Source: Actinomyces denticolens (GTDB lineage Bacteria > Actinomycetota > Actinomycetes > Actinomycetales > Actinomycetaceae). Taken from it: a stretch of DNA of 58,362 bases. The position numbers and the translations under genes are program-made. Positions within the stretch are counted from its first letter, which is position 1. Every line of letters begins with the position of its first letter. The stretch is taken from contig NZ_MVIW01000019.1 in the NCBI RefSeq assembly GCF_002072185.1, forward strand, positions 1 through 58,362, given 5' to 3'. This document shows, piece after piece, positions 14,970 to 24,200 of the stretch. The notes beneath the pieces were generated by a model. It had not been told where the DNA came from and searched no databases. It was given only the letters and a program-made list of their open reading frames with translations.

Positions 14970-17387
14970 TCAGTCCTCCAGGCCGCCCCGCACGCGCGCC
15001 GCAGCGGCCACGAGGTTCCTCAACGAGCTCGTGGTCTCCGCATAACCGCGGGTCTTGAGCCCGCAGTCGGGGTTGACCCAGACGCTCCCGGCGCCCAGGG
15101 CGTCGACCGCGCGGCCGATGAGCTCGGCGCACTCCTCGGTGCTGGGCACCCGCGGGGAGTGGATGTCCCACACGCCCGGGCCGAGCTGGCGGGTGAACCC
15201 ATGCGCGGCGACCGCCGGGAGGATGTCCATCCTGGAGCGGGAGGCCTCGATGGAGGTGACGTCGGCGTCCAGGTGGTCGACGGCGTCGATGACCACGTCG
15301 AACTCCGAGTAGCACAGGTGGGTGTGGATCTGGGTGGCGCTCGCCGCCCCGCCGGTGGCCAGGCGGAAGGAGCCGACGGACCACTCCAGGTAGGCGGGCT
15401 GATCGGCGCGGCGCAGCGGCAGGGTCTCGCGGATGGCCGGCTCGTCGACCTGGATGACGCCGATGCCCGCGGCCTCCAGGTCGGCCACCTCGGCGCGCAG
15501 GGCCAGCCCCAGCTGATCGGCCACCTCGGCGCGGGGCAGGTCGTCGCGGACGAAGGACCAGGCCATGATCGTCACGGGCCCGGTGAGCATGCCCTTGAGG
15601 GGCCTATCGGTGAGAGACTGGGCGTAGGAGGACCAGGCGACCGTCATCGGGGCCGGCCGGGCGACGTCGCCCCACAGGATCGAGGGGCGGGTGCAGCGCG
15701 AGCCGTAGGACTGGACCCAGCCGTGCTCGGTGGTGGCGAAGCCGTCGAGCAGCTCGGCGAAGTACTGGACCATGTCATTGCGCTCGGCCTCGCCGTGAAC
15801 GAGCACGTCCAGACCGATCTCCTCCTGGAGGCGCACCACGCGCTCGATCTCGGCCCTCATCTGGGCCCCGTAGCCGGCGGCGTCGAGCTCGCCCCTGCGA
15901 TGGGCTGCGCGGGCAGCGCGGATCCCCGGGGTCTGGGGGAAGGATCCGATGGTCGTGGTGGGCAGGAGCGGCAGGCCCAGGCGGGCGTCCTGGAGCGGCT
16001 TGCGCTCGGCGTAGGGCGGGCGCGCCCGATCGGCGGGGGTGATGGCGCCGACGGCGTCGCGCACATCGGCGCGCCGCACCCCGGGGTGGGCGGCCCGCTG
16101 GGCGCGCAGGCTCGCATCACGGGCGAGCTCGTCGGCGATGGCCTCCCTGCCCTCGGCCAGGCCGCGCGCGAGGGTGAGGACCTCCCCCACCTTCTGGTCG
16201 GCGAAGGCCAGCCAGGAGCGGATGGCCGGGTCGAGGCGGGTCTCGCGCTCGACGTCGTGCGGGACGTGCTGAAGGGAGGTGGATGTGGCCACGGTCAGGG
16301 GCGTGCCCGCGGGCAGGGCGCCGCGCAGGCGCTCGAGGACGGTCAGCGCCGCCTCGAGGTCCGTGCGCCAGATGTTGCGGCCGGAGACCACCCCGGCGAC
16401 GAGGCTCTTGCCGCCCAGGGCTGCCAGGTCGTCGGCCGGGGGCAGCTCCCCGGCCACGAGGTCCAGGCCCACGGCCTCGATCCCGGTGGCCCCCAGCACG
16501 GGCAGGGCGTCGCCGAGCGAGCCGTAGGCGCCGGTGACGAGGACCCGCGGGCGCTCAACGATGGCGGCGATCCAGGTGCAGGCCCGGTGGACGGCGGCCA
16601 GGACCTCCTCGCGGGGCACGCCCCAGGTGTCGGAGACGAGGGCGGGCTCGTCGATCTGGACCCACTGCGCCCCGGCGGCCCACAGGTCGGCCAGGAGGTG
16701 GCCGTAGGCGCCCAGGAGGTCGTCCAGGCGGTCGATCGGCCGGAATCCGGGGGCCGCGCCGTCGGCGGGCTTGGAGGCGAGCAGGTAGGTGACCGGGCCG
16801 ACGATGACCGGCCGGGGATCCGGCTCGCCCGCGGCGAGGGCCTCCAGGACCTGGGCGGCGGGCCCGTCCGTGGGGTCGACGGCGCCGAATCCGGGGACGT
16901 AGTCGAGGACGGTGGACTCGTCGATCTCGGGGACGAGGTAGTGGTAGTTCGAGTCCATCCACTTCGTCATCTCCTGCGCCGCGAGGTCCCCCTGGCCGCG
17001 CGCCACCGTGAAATGCCCCTCGAGGCCCAGGCCGGGGTGCCCGTGCCCGGCGCCGCCGCGCAGGTGGGCGAAGCGGGAGGGCACGGCGCCCAGAGCGCTC
17101 GTGATCTGGAGGACCTGGTCGTAGTAGGCGAAGTCGGCGGGGACGGCGGCCGGTCCCGACAGCCCCAGGCCGCGCAGGCGCTGCCGGGTGGCGCGGCGCA
17201 GCTCGGCGGCGGAGGCGCGCAGCTCATCGGCGCTGGTGGCGCCCCTCCAGTAGGACTCGACGGCGCGCTTGAGCTCGCGACCCGGCCCGATGCGCGGGTA
17301 GCCGAGGATGGTGGCGGCGGGCAGGGGCGTCGAGGGGATGGGCGTGGTCGTGGCGGCGGGCGTGGTCGGGGTCGTCGGCGTGGTCAT
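14970..17387 (-). CDS. metE: Cobalamin-independent methionine synthase MetE
   Basis: The protein has 805 residues and is a two-barrel enzyme that transfers methyl from 5-methyltetrahydropteroyl-triglutamate to homocysteine. The N-terminal barrel begins LGYPRIGPGRELKRAVESYW. The C-terminal barrel has TTTIGSFPQTPGIR, LVHGEAERNDMVQYF, YGSRCTRPSILWGDV and QVDEPAIRETLPL. The zinc ligands are visible in HTHLCYSEF (His and Cys near 687-689) and NPDCGLKTRGY (Cys near 772). A short Thr/Pro-rich leader precedes the fold. It lies 24 bp downstream of metF and so should share that gene's SAM riboswitch control. MetF supplies the methyl donor for MetE. Confidence 0.97.
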   Translation of the reverse strand: MTTPTTPTTPAATTTPIPSTPLPAATILGYPRIGPGRELKRAVESYWRGATSADELRASAAELRRATRQRLRGLGLSGPAAVPADFAYYDQVLQITSALGAVPSRFAHLRGGAGHGHPGLGLEGHFTVARGQGDLAAQEMTKWMDSNYHYLVPEIDESTVLDYVPGFGAVDPTDGPAAQVLEALAAGEPDPRPVIVGPVTYLLASKPADGAAPGFRPIDRLDDLLGAYGHLLADLWAAGAQWVQIDEPALVSDTWGVPREEVLAAVHRACTWIAAIVERPRVLVTGAYGSLGDALPVLGATGIEAVGLDLVAGELPPADDLAALGGKSLVAGVVSGRNIWRTDLEAALTVLERLRGALPAGTPLTVATSTSLQHVPHDVERETRLDPAIRSWLAFADQKVGEVLTLARGLAEGREAIADELARDASLRAQRAAHPGVRRADVRDAVGAITPADRARPPYAERKPLQDARLGLPLLPTTTIGSFPQTPGIRAARAAHRRGELDAAGYGAQMRAEIERVVRLQEEIGLDVLVHGEAERNDMVQYFAELLDGFATTEHGWVQSYGSRCTRPSILWGDVARPAPMTVAWSSYAQSLTDRPLKGMLTGPVTIMAWSFVRDDLPRAEVADQLGLALRAEVADLEAAGIGVIQVDEPAIRETLPLRRADQPAYLEWSVGSFRLATGGAASATQIHTHLCYSEFDVVIDAVDHLDADVTSIEASRSRMDILPAVAAHGFTRQLGPGVWDIHSPRVPSTEECAELIGRAVDALGAGSVWVNPDCGLKTRGYAETTSSLRNLVAAAARVRGGLED

Positions 17388-17411
17388 GATCGTCGCTTTC
17401 GTCGTCGAGAT

Positions 17412-18464
17412 TCAGGGGCGCGCGGAACCGGCGTGAGCCGGCTCGGGCATTCGACGATCACCGCCGGGCGTGGCGTTGAGGTAGGCGCGGCGCACGTCGC
17501 GCTGCATGGAGGCCGAGACGCGCTCGCCGCCGAGGATGCCGCCCAGCCGCAGCTGACTGATGACGTCGAGGGCGGGACGGGTGCGGTTGAAGGTGTAGAG
17601 GTGGATGCCGGGGGCGCCGCCGTCGAGGACCTCGGTGGCCAGCCTGAGGGTGGCGTCGATGCCTCGCGCGACGGTCTGGGCGCCCCGGGCGGGCCCGAGG
17701 CTGGCGGCGAGCCCCGCGGGGATGGGCACGCCGGTGAGGGCGGCCAGGCGGGAGAGCCGGGCGAGGTCGGTCATCGGCAGGATGCCGGGCAGCAGGGGCA
17801 TGGAGACGCCGCAGTAGGTGGCGGCACGGGCCAGGGAGAGGTAGTCCTCGGGGTCGTAGAAGACCTGGGTGATGGCCAGGTCCGCGCCGGCGGCCTGCTT
17901 GGCGGCGAGGATCTCGACGCCGCGCCCGTGGTCGAGCACCGCCGGGTAGGCGGCGACGGCGATCGTGAGGTGCCGCTCGCCGTCGTCGAAGTACTCGGCC
18001 TCGACCTCCCGGATGACGCGCACGAGGTCCTCGGCGTGGGCGAGCTCGCCGGGCAGCTCATCGGCGTCGTGCCCGCGAGGAGGGTCCCCGCGCAGGGCCA
18101 GGAAGCGGCGCACGCCCAGGGCCAGGAAGAGGCGGACGATCTCCACGACGTCGCGCTTGCGGTAGCCGATGCAGGTCAGGTGCGCCATGAGCGGGGTGCT
18201 GGAGCGCGCCAGCACGTGGGTGACGACGTCCTCGGCGGGGTTGTGCTCGCGGATGACCCTCACGGCGGGCTCGGCGGGGCGGGTCCCCAGGACGAAGGTC
18301 GGCCGGTAGGTGACGGAGACGAAGTCCGGGGCGGTGGCCAGCAGCCGGTCCAGGGCGCTCCAGGTCTGGGAGGCGGCGGCGCCGGCGCGGGGAGGGAAGA
18401 GCTCGAGGGAGAGCGTGGGCGCCCCGTGCGGGGCGGGCGCCGAATCGTCTGGGGTGGTCGACAT
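17412..18464 (-). CDS. metF: 5,10-methylenetetrahydrofolate reductase MetF
   Basis: The protein has 350 residues. It is a flavin-dependent TIM barrel that makes 5-methyl-THF. Motifs include LSLELFPPR (N-terminal strand with the catalytic Glu), FVSVTYRP, MAHLTCIGYRKRDV, FLALRGDPPRG and ITQVFYDPEDYL. The C-terminal LYTFNRTRPALDVISQL is also typical. The tail (NATPGGDRRMPEPAHAGS) is unstructured. GGAG in GGAGAAGAC forms the ribosome-binding site, and the 3' strand of the riboswitch P1 stem abuts it. It is the first gene of the metF-metE unit. Confidence 0.96.
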   Translation of the reverse strand: MSTTPDDSAPAPHGAPTLSLELFPPRAGAAASQTWSALDRLLATAPDFVSVTYRPTFVLGTRPAEPAVRVIREHNPAEDVVTHVLARSSTPLMAHLTCIGYRKRDVVEIVRLFLALGVRRFLALRGDPPRGHDADELPGELAHAEDLVRVIREVEAEYFDDGERHLTIAVAAYPAVLDHGRGVEILAAKQAAGADLAITQVFYDPEDYLSLARAATYCGVSMPLLPGILPMTDLARLSRLAALTGVPIPAGLAASLGPARGAQTVARGIDATLRLATEVLDGGAPGIHLYTFNRTRPALDVISQLRLGGILGGERVSASMQRDVRRAYLNATPGGDRRMPEPAHAGSARP

Positions 18465-18471
18465 GTCTTCT

Positions 18472-18540
18472 CCATCGGTCCTGGCGGAAGCACCCTCAGG
18501 GGTTGCTGCGACGTCGTTGAGCCAGGTCTCTCGATCGCTC
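18472..18540 (-). promoter_or_regulatory. SAM-clan riboswitch upstream of metF-metE
   Basis: Read on the minus strand, ATCGAGAGA opens the element. CCTGGC (18526-18521) pairs perfectly with GCCAGG (18485-18480) as P2. The SAM-I/SAM-IV hallmarks AGCAACCC and GGGTGCT lie inside and form a stem across a 4-base loop. GACGTC makes the remaining inner helix. P1 is ATCG/CGAT, and its 3' strand touches the metF ribosome-binding site (GGAG at 18472-18469), eight bases from the ATG. This favours control of translation over transcription termination, since no terminator is visible. Whether it belongs to SAM-I or SAM-IV needs covariance scoring. Confidence 0.82.
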
Positions 18541-18731
18541 TGGATGGGTGCCCGTATCCTGCCAGGGCCCCGCCGGGGCCGCCCCCCGAGTCCGTTCTCC
18601 GAGACGCGGCGTCATGTTGCGGGAATCCGTGAGCATTGCGTCGCGTCGGCAGTCACGCTTCGAGCGCAATCGGCTGATCTCCCCCTGTGGGGGGATGGCC
18701 GGGGCGGCGGCGCTGCCTTACCTTGGTGCTC

Positions 18732-19565
18732 ATGGCTGATCAGCGCATCGAGGCGCGTATCGACACCGCCCGGGGCATCGGCCTCGCGGTGGAGCTCGCC
18801 CTGCCCGTCGGGGTCCCCGACCTCGACCCCGACGACGGACGACGGGTGGTGGACACCGGCGGCGCGATGCCCGAGCGCCCAGAGGCCATCGTCATCCTCG
18901 CCCATGACTTCCTCGCAGACCGCCACGGGCCCGGATGCAGCCTGGACCGGATGGCCGCCGCGTACAGGGAGGCCGGCCTGGCGACCCTCCAGTTCGACTT
19001 CTCGGGCCTGGGCGCCTCCGACGACGACATCATCACCCTGGCCGGCGAGGTCGCCGATCTCCAGGCGGTGTGCGGATGGCTCGCCCACCTGGGTTACGCG
19101 CGCCAGGGGATCCACGGACATGGCCTGGGGGCCACGGCGGCGCTCGTCGCCAGGCCGGAGCAGGTGCGCACGGTGGTGGCCGTCGGCGCGATCGTCGGGC
19201 CGCAGTCGATCCTGTGGGAGGAGGTCTTCTCCCCCAGCCAGCTCGACGAGCTCGCCAAGCACGGCATGACCCGCCTGCCGGATGACAACCCCAATGACCG
19301 CGCCTGGGATGTCCTGACCAAGGAGACCCTGGCGGACGTGTCGATGCAGCGCCCCGATGCCGTCATGGAGGGTCTGCCCTGGCCGATCCTCATGGTGCAC
19401 GGCGCGCAGGTCGAGGAGTCCTCCGACGCCGCCGACGAGACCGCCAAGGGCTTCCCCCTCCTGCCCGACGGCTCGCGCATGCTTCAGATCCACTCCTCGG
19501 GCGAGGAGGCCGATGTCGAGCTCGCTCGCGCCGCAGTGGACTGGATGGCCCTGCGCCTGCGCTAG
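18732..19565 (+). CDS. Alpha/beta-hydrolase-fold protein lacking the nucleophile serine
   Basis: The protein has 277 residues. It resembles the hydrolase half of OsmC-associated hydrolases: EAIVILAHDFLADRHG, MAAAYREAGLATLQFDFSG and LGASDDDIITLAGEVADLQA. The nucleophile elbow reads IHGHGLGATAALVA, so the expected GHSLG serine is glycine; AGC to GGC is a single transition. The usual acid position (VHGAQVEES) and histidine region (LQIHSSGEE) also deviate. It may be a non-catalytic binding protein, or the site may have moved. TACCTT at 18719-18724 lies seven bases before the ATG with no Shine-Dalgarno, suggesting a leaderless mRNA. It diverges from the metF riboswitch. Confidence 0.75.
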   Translation: MADQRIEARIDTARGIGLAVELALPVGVPDLDPDDGRRVVDTGGAMPERPEAIVILAHDFLADRHGPGCSLDRMAAAYREAGLATLQFDFSGLGASDDDIITLAGEVADLQAVCGWLAHLGYARQGIHGHGLGATAALVARPEQVRTVVAVGAIVGPQSILWEEVFSPSQLDELAKHGMTRLPDDNPNDRAWDVLTKETLADVSMQRPDAVMEGLPWPILMVHGAQVEESSDAADETAKGFPLLPDGSRMLQIHSSGEEADVELARAAVDWMALRLR

Positions 19566-19599
19566 CGCCCGCGACGCCCACGCCAGTCCTCTCCTCTCG

Positions 19600-19668
19600 C
19601 GAGTTCGTACTTTTGGCGACGAGCCCGTCCCCCTACCCACCGAAGTCATCACCAGAAGTACGAACTCG
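19600..19668. repeat. 17-bp inverted repeat forming a long hairpin (GAGTTCGTACTT type)
   Basis: CGAGTTCGTACTTTTGG at 19600-19616 pairs with CCAGAAGTACGAACTCG at 19652-19668. The only mismatch is a U-G wobble in RNA, and the loop is 35 bases. It lies 35 bp after the hydrolase stop and may terminate transcription. The size and form also fit a dispersed palindromic element. No second copy was found in this window. Confidence 0.65.
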
Positions 19669-19804
19669 GCGGGGCGTGCGTTTCCGTGGGCGATGGAATG
19701 CGGGGAGCGCTGCCCTGAACGGCCCGGCGCTGCCCTCCTCGCCCCTTCCTCCCCGGTGAGGGCTCCCCCTGTGGCTCTCCCGCGGTTCCCCGGAGAATCG
19801 GGGC

Positions 19805-21157
19805 ATGGCCCTGTCATCCTCGCCTTTCGCCGTCCGCCCGCCCCTCGCACCCCTGAGCCGCCGAGCACTCATCGCCCTGGCGGCGCTCACCGCCGGATCC
19901 CTCGCAGCCTGCTCCGGCAAGCCGCCGCGCCCGAGCATCGGCGGCGAGGCGCTCATCGGCTCGGTCGCCCGCACGGCCGTGCCCGTATCGCAGGTCCCGG
20001 ACCTGGCCGCCGCCGTCGCCGCCTGCGACACCCTGGGAGCCGCGGCGCTGACCGCCCAACTGGCCGACGGCGCTCACGCCAACACCCTCGTCAGCCCCGC
20101 CTCCCTGGGCCTCAGCCTGGCGGCGGCTGCCCTCGGCGCCACCGACCCCGCCGCTCAGGGGCTCAACACGGGACTGGGTTGCGCCGACGAGCCCACACGC
20201 AACACCACCTGGTCGGCCATCCAGAACGCCCTCCTGGCCTACGACGGCGACCCCGCCTCCTTCGATACCTCCGCCAAGGCCCCCGAGAAGCCCCTCCTCC
20301 ACGTGGCCTATCAGCTCCTCGTCATCGAGGACGGGGAGTCGGCAGTGGCCCAGGAGTTCATCGACGGCGTCGGGCAGTGGTTCAGCGCGGATCTGCGCCG
20401 CTGCTCCCCCGGCGAGGCTCATGGCGTCCTCAGTGAGTGGTCTCGTCTGCACACCGGGGGACTCATCGAGGAATCGGCGATCACCCGCACCGATCCCGGT
20501 TTCGTCATTCAGAACGCGGTGCTGTTCGCGGCGCGCTGGGCGGCCATGTTCGAGGAGTCGAGCACCCACGGCCAGGACTTCACCCTGCCCGACGGGACGG
20601 TGGTGCAGGTTCCGATGATGCACCAGTCCTCCCACATGACCTGCACCATGGGCTCCTCCGGCGATTCGGGCTGGAAGGTGCTGCGCGTGCCCTACACGGA
20701 CGGCTTCGCCCTCGGCATCATCCTTCCCGACGCCGGGCTCCTGCCCGAGTCCCTCCCCGCCGACACCTGGGCGCGCGCCACCGCCCTGCTCGACGAGGCG
20801 GATGGCGAGGGGATCTCCCCGACCGTCCGCCTCGCCCTGCCGCGCATCGACGTGACCACCCCGGGCGGCGGCCTCGACGTCCTGGCGATGCTGGACGGCC
20901 TCGGGATCAACGTCGTCCCGATGGACCGCGCCGGGACGGGCCTGGTCACCGACGAATACCGCCAGCAGGTCCGCCTGCTCGTCCAGGAGGACGGCACGAA
21001 GGCAGCGGCCGTCTCAGAGCAGCACGTCGGCGTAAGCGCGCCCAACCCCGGCGAGACCACCGACTTCATCGTCGACCGCCCCTACGCCATGCGCCTGCGC
21101 CACCTCAGCACGGGCCTGAGCCTCTTCGAGGCGATCATCAACGACCCCCGCGGCTAG
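19805..21157 (+). CDS. Serpin-family lipoprotein (serine protease inhibitor)
   Basis: The protein has 450 residues. A Sec signal ends in the lipobox LAAC (Cys36), so the product should be anchored outside the membrane. The serpin core includes NTLVSPASLGLSLAAAALGA, VIQNAVLFAARWAAMFEES and VQVPMMHQSSHMTC. The hinge of the reactive loop reads QEDGTKAAAVSE (consensus EEGTEAAAAT), so small residues are kept where strand insertion is needed and the protein is likely inhibitory. Counting from the hinge Gly as P15, the scissile region is about VGVSAPNP, suggesting elastase-like targets; this is inference. The closing strand (TTDFIVDRPYAMRLR) is typical. Serpins are uncommon in bacteria; those of Bifidobacterium block host elastase. 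Confidence 0.9.
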   Translation: MALSSSPFAVRPPLAPLSRRALIALAALTAGSLAACSGKPPRPSIGGEALIGSVARTAVPVSQVPDLAAAVAACDTLGAAALTAQLADGAHANTLVSPASLGLSLAAAALGATDPAAQGLNTGLGCADEPTRNTTWSAIQNALLAYDGDPASFDTSAKAPEKPLLHVAYQLLVIEDGESAVAQEFIDGVGQWFSADLRRCSPGEAHGVLSEWSRLHTGGLIEESAITRTDPGFVIQNAVLFAARWAAMFEESSTHGQDFTLPDGTVVQVPMMHQSSHMTCTMGSSGDSGWKVLRVPYTDGFALGIILPDAGLLPESLPADTWARATALLDEADGEGISPTVRLALPRIDVTTPGGGLDVLAMLDGLGINVVPMDRAGTGLVTDEYRQQVRLLVQEDGTKAAAVSEQHVGVSAPNPGETTDFIVDRPYAMRLRHLSTGLSLFEAIINDPRG

Positions 21158-21231
21158 CCCCGCCCCGGGCGGGCCCGCCGGGCCACCCGTCGGAGCACGG
21201 GCCCCGCCGCATGGGGGACAATGGGCGGCAT

Positions 21232-24200
21232 ATGGATACCACCAGTGCTGCCGGCGACGCCGGTGAGAGCCGCGGGCACCAGCAGGAGCGCCGCGATCGC
21301 CGCGACTCGGGCGGTCGGCGGGAGGGCAGTGGCCGGGGGTGCCGCCCCGCCCGGAAGCAGGACGGGCATGGCCGCCGGCGCCATGGGAATCGCCAGGGCA
21401 GGCGCCCCCGGCGCTCCTGGCCGGGATTCACCCCCGAGCAGCTGGCCGAGCGCGCCGCCTCCGTCCCGGCGATCGTCTACCCCGATGAGCTGCCCGTCAC
21501 CGCCCGCCGCACCGAGATCGCCGAGGCCATCCAGCACAACCAGGTGGTCATCGTGGCCGGGGAGACCGGGAGCGGCAAGACCACGCAGATCCCCAAGATC
21601 TGCCTGGAGCTCGGCCGCGGCATCACCGGGATGATCGGCCACACCCAGCCCCGCCGCATCGCCGCCCGCTCCGTGGCCGAGCGCATCGCCGATGAGCTGG
21701 GCACCCGCATCTCCTCCGAGGGGATCGTCGGCTACCAGGTGCGCTTCACCGAGGAGGTCGGGGCGCGCACCCTCATCAAGCTCATGACCGACGGCATCCT
21801 CCTGGCCGAGATCCAGTCCGATCCCATGCTCACCCGCTACGACACGATCATCGTGGACGAGGCCCATGAGCGCAGTCTCAACATCGATTTCATCCTGGGC
21901 TACCTCGCCAGGCTCCTCCCGAGCCGCCCCGGTCTCAAGGTCATCATCACCTCGGCCACCATCGACTCCGAGCGCTTCGCCGAGCACTTCGGCACTGAGC
22001 GCTCGCGCCCCGACGGCGGCGGAGCGCCGGATGGCGACGCCCGCTCCGACGGCGCCGCCCCCACCCCGGCCGCGCGCGTGCCCGCCCCGGTCATCGAGGT
22101 CACGGGCCGCACCTACCCGGTCGAGATCCGTTACCGGCCCTTGAGCGCGGACGAGCCCGACGACGGCGCGGACGCAGCCGATGGCACCGGCAGAGCCCCG
22201 CGGGCCGGGCGCGCCAAGCGGCCGGAGCCCGCCCCCCGGGAGGACCGCGACCAGGTCACCGGCATCCTCGACGCCGTCGACGAGCTCCTGGCCACCGGCC
22301 CCGGCGACATCCTCGTCTTCCTCGCGGGCGAGCGGGACATCCGTGACACCGAATCGGCCCTGGCCGATCACCTCGGACCGCGCCTCGCCGTCGATGGGCG
22401 CTCACGGCTGCCCGGTGGGGTCGAGGTGGTGCCCCTGTACTCGCGCCTGAGCGCCGCCGAGCAGCACCGCGTCTTCGAGCCGCACTCGACGCGCCGGATC
22501 GTCCTGGCCACGAACGTCGCCGAGACCTCGCTGACGGTGCCCGGCATCCGCTACGTCGTCGACCCGGGCCTGGCCCGCATCTCGCGCTACTCCAACCGCA
22601 CGAAGGTCCAGCGCCTGCCCATCGAGCCGATCAGCCGGGCCAGCGCCAACCAGCGCTCGGGGCGCTGCGGGCGCCTGGCCGACGGCGTCGCCATCCGCCT
22701 CTACTCCGAGGCCGATTTCGGTTCCCGCCCCGAGTACACCGAGCCGGAGATCCTGCGCACCTCGCTGGCCAGTGTCATCCTGCAAATGGCGGCCCTGGGG
22801 CTCGGCGCGGTGGAGGACTTCCCCTTCATCGATCCCCCGGACCGCCGGGCCGTGCGCGACGGCATCGCCCTGCTCGCCGAGATCGGCGCGATCGAGCCCG
22901 ACGGCGCCGCACGCGCCGACGGGCCGCGCCTCACCGCCGTCGGGCGCCGCCTGGCGCGCCTGCCCATCGACCCGCGCCTGGGCCGGATGCTCCTGGAGGC
23001 CGGCGAGCTCGGCTGCGCCGGGGAGGTGCTCGTCATCGTCGCTGCCCTGTCCATCCAGGACGTCCGCGAGCGCCCGGTGGACAAGCAGGAGGCCTCCGAC
23101 GCTCTGCACCGCCGCTTCGCCGACCCCACGAGTGATTTCCTCACCTACCTCAACCTGTGGCGCTACCTGCGCACGCAGTCCCGTGAGCTGTCCGGCTCGG
23201 CATTCCGGCGCATGTGCCGCGCCGAGTTCCTGCACTACCTGCGGATCCGCGAGTGGCAGGACGTCCACACCCAGCTGCGGCAGATGTCGCGGCAGCTGGG
23301 GCTCAGCCCCTCCCCCGTCGAGCTGCCGACGGCGCGCGCCATCCGCGCCGCCGGGGCGGCCCTGGAGCCCGGCTCGCACGCCGCCCAGATCGCCCACGGG
23401 GACGTGGCGGCCGCCGTCGTGGCGCTCGGGCGCAGCGCCGACACCCCCGACGCCGATGCCATCCACCGCTCGCTGCTGGTGGGGCTGCTGTCCAATGTGG
23501 GCAACTGGGATGAGCGGCGCCGGGAGTACGCCGGGGCGAGGGGCACGCGCTTCACGATCTGGCCCGGCTCGGGGCTGCGCCGCAAGACCTACGACTGGGT
23601 GATGACGGCGGAGCTGGTGGAGACGTCCCGTCTCTTCGCGCGCACCGTGGCGAAGGTCGACGAGCGGTGGATCGAGGAGGCGGCCGAGCGGGCGGGCCTG
23701 CTGCGCCGCGTCTACGGCGAGCCCTACTGGTCCACGCGCCACGGGGCCGCGATGGTCCACGAGAAGGTCATGCTCTACGGGATGACGCTCGTGGCTGACC
23801 GCCCCTCCACGCTGGCGTCGGTGGGCACGGACTCCGCGCGGCAGGTGGCCCGGGAGATGTTCATCCGCTCCGGGCTCGTCGAGGGCGGCTGGCACGCCCG
23901 GCACGGATTCGTGGAGCGCAACCGGGAGCTGCGCGAGGAGCTGGAGGATGTGGAGCGGCGGCGCCGCGAGCACGGCCTGCTGGCCAGTGACGAGGCGCTG
24001 TTCGACTTCTACGACGACCGCCTGCCCGAGGATGTCCATGGCGCCGCCGACTTCGACGCCTGGTGGAAGCGGGAGCGGGGCCGCCACCCGGATCTGCTGG
24101 ACTTCACGCGCGAGCTACTGCTGCCCGGCGATGACGACGCCACGGGCTACCCGGACGCCTGGACGCAGGGGGACCTGACCCTGGGCCTGGAGTACGTCTT

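Noticed and set aside
15159-18632. Plus-strand open frame of 1157 codons opposite metE and metF
   Set aside because: It is a high-GC shadow: the sequence is Gly/Arg/Gln/Val-rich with no family features, and the opposite strand encodes two textbook enzymes with a riboswitch.
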